Of a stretch of 7,427 nucleotides of DNA, positions 6,459 to 7,427 are shown piece after piece. Under the pieces are notes generated by a model. The model was not told where the DNA came from. It was given only the letters and a program-made list of their open reading frames with translations, and made no database searches. The position numbers and the translations under genes were made by a program. Source of the stretch: SAR202 cluster bacterium (GTDB lineage Bacteria; Chloroflexota; Dehalococcoidia; Lucifugimonadales; JASMAO01); assembly GCA_030754315.1 (NCBI GenBank), contig JASMAO010000140.1, positions 1-7,427 of the forward strand, in the 5' to 3' direction. Positions within the stretch are counted from its first letter, which is position 1, and each line of letters begins with the position of its first letter.

Positions 6459-6658
6459 TTTGTTGCCCCCTCCAACACCATGATATTTCTGCCATTTACC
6501 CCACGGGCTCAATAGTGCGAACCTTCCAGGCCTAGAGGAGTTCTTACCCCGTCAATTGGGACCAGGTGAATCCGCTCTCCCCCCTACGGGCAAAGCATCC
6601 AAATAAACCATGCCTACCTTAGACTTCTATGAAGGATTCCGGTTGGGTCCAGCCACAC
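6459..6658. other. Spacer between sulfatase and amidohydrolase genes
   Basis: This 200-base stretch separates two minus-strand genes. Just after the sulfatase stop a small stem can form (6641-6659: GGT and TGG with one bulged base pairing with CCAACC), without a following T tract. A minus-strand ATG at 6612 opens a frame of only 19 codons. A TTGACG sequence on the minus strand near 6550-6556 resembles a -35 box, but I find no matching -10 box. The amidohydrolase unit may have its own promoter here or be read through from the sulfatase. Confidence 0.4.
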
Positions 6659-7427
6659 CTATAGCATAAGCTGCAAACGAGGTTTGATTAAATGATCGCT
6701 GGTTTTGGTATCCCTGAGAAATTTCAACATATAGCTATGGAGTTCCTTCGCTACCTCTGGCCGCTCCGAAATTACGTCATTCTCCTGCCGTGGATCCACA
6801 GACAGGTCGTGCAAGGCTGAAACCCCTTCATCCATGCTGTACAGGAGTGACCAGTCGCCCGAGGTGATCGTCGTCACCGGCGACGCCCTGAGTTGACGTT
6901 CTATGTGGTCGAAAGAGCGAGTCGTTTCTCCTGGGTTAGCAAATGGTATGGTGCTGACAACGAACTCACGGCCTACGTCAACAGCATCAGCCACCCTAGG
7001 CAGCAATGATTCACCATCAACGAAATCTGGTACAGCCTGACCCAGCATGTCCAGAACTGTAGGCATTAGGTCAACCGCGGAAGAAAGTCCGGTGCTGACA
7101 CTGGGTAAGGCACCAGGGAAATATATTAGTAGAGGCACCTTGACCAACTCCTCATACAGCGGCGAGTAATCCAGAGTCGTCCCCTCTTCGCCATGAACGT
7201 ACAGCGCTCCATTCGGCTTGGTATCGAAGGTCAATTTCCCGAACAAGCCACCATGCTCTCCGAAGTAGAACCCATGGTCGGATGTGAAAATGATGGCAGT
7301 GTTATCCATCAGACCCATGTTCTCAACGCGCCTGAGCAGGAAGCCTATCCAAGTGTCTACCATTGCAATCTCACCCATATACGTAGCGTGGGCCTTCCTT
7401 ACCATCTCTTCTGTCAGACCAGGAGAA
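6659..7427 (-). CDS. Sulfatase, C-terminal part (start outside the window)
   Basis: The last 255 codons of a minus-strand gene that continues beyond the right edge. The visible part has the alkaline-phosphatase-superfamily sulfatase pattern: YMGEIAMVDTWIGFLLRRVE, then NTAIIFTSDHGFYFGEHG, where the D-H pair (residues 50-51 of the visible part) binds the metal, and GLFGKLT, whose lysine (64) is a conserved sulfate contact. After an insert of about 20 residues come PLYEELVKVPLLIYFPG and VDLMPTVLDMLG. The C-terminal domain has SGDWSLLYSM and LHDLSVDPRQENDV, typical of this family. The formylglycine motif C-x-P-S-R and any signal peptide would lie outside the window, so activity and location cannot be confirmed. 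The frame is open through the edge; the methionine at 7405 is internal. Sulfatases of this kind release sulfate from carbohydrate or small organic sulfate esters. It is probably the first visible member of the minus-strand block. Confidence 0.9.
   Translation of the reverse strand, partial: SPGLTEEMVRKAHATYMGEIAMVDTWIGFLLRRVENMGLMDNTAIIFTSDHGFYFGEHGGLFGKLTFDTKPNGALYVHGEEGTTLDYSPLYEELVKVPLLIYFPGALPSVSTGLSSAVDLMPTVLDMLGQAVPDFVDGESLLPRVADAVDVGREFVVSTIPFANPGETTRSFDHIERQLRASPVTTITSGDWSLLYSMDEGVSALHDLSVDPRQENDVISERPEVAKELHSYMLKFLRDTKTSDHLIKPRLQLML

Noticed and set aside
6459..6512. TTG at 6512 as the amidohydrolase start, giving 18 extra residues
   Set aside because: The extra residues do not resemble the family, no ribosome binding site precedes the TTG, and a GTG at 6458 has a purine-rich GGAGGGGG tract just upstream.
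6555..6612. 19-codon minus-strand frame starting at ATG 6612
   Set aside because: It is very short, has no hydrophobic or conserved-looking pattern, and is not positioned for coupling to the amidohydrolase gene.

Overview
This window looks like chromosomal DNA from an environmental bacterium. It has tightly packed genes, Shine-Dalgarno sequences ahead of most starts, short overlaps and couplings, and base composition near 50% GC by eye. There is no rRNA, tRNA, CRISPR array, transposase or phage gene. The gene content (sulfatase, two amidohydrolases of different families, a calcineurin-like phosphoesterase, two large beta-propeller proteins) resembles catabolic accessory regions of uncultured marine or sponge-associated lineages such as SAR202 Chloroflexota or Poribacteria. 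That assignment is a guess from gene types only; no phylogenetic marker is present.

Layout. At the left edge (1-244, minus) is the N-terminal part of an amidohydrolase-2 type TIM-barrel protein. A 332-base divergent intergenic region (245-576) follows. It holds a long imperfect dyad (284-326), smaller hairpins and several CCAAG/CTTGG elements. A CPPED1/CSTP1-like metallophosphoesterase (577-1443, plus) comes next; its start is set by an internal ribosome binding site. It converges on the minus-strand block across a 173-base spacer with a hairpin at 1544-1569.

The rest of the window is a minus-strand block, transcribed right to left: the C-terminal part of a sulfatase (7427-6659), a 200-base spacer, a metal-dependent amidohydrolase (6458-5163), a 54-codon single-pass membrane protein gene (5185-5021), a PQQ/quinoprotein-like propeller protein with an extra C-terminal beta domain (5019-3763), and a 12-blade NHL-repeat protein (3758-1617). 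The last four genes are spaced by -23, +1 and +4 bases, which indicates one translationally coupled unit.

How the genes may work together (inference): the sulfatase and amidohydrolase would remove sulfate and hydrolyse an amide or ester-like bond in a scavenged substrate. The two propeller proteins show no signal peptide, yet they are co-translated with a tiny membrane protein that could tether or recruit them. The most notable item is that small gene, which fills the gap between the amidohydrolase and the propeller gene exactly. The dyad in the divergent promoter region is the best regulatory candidate.
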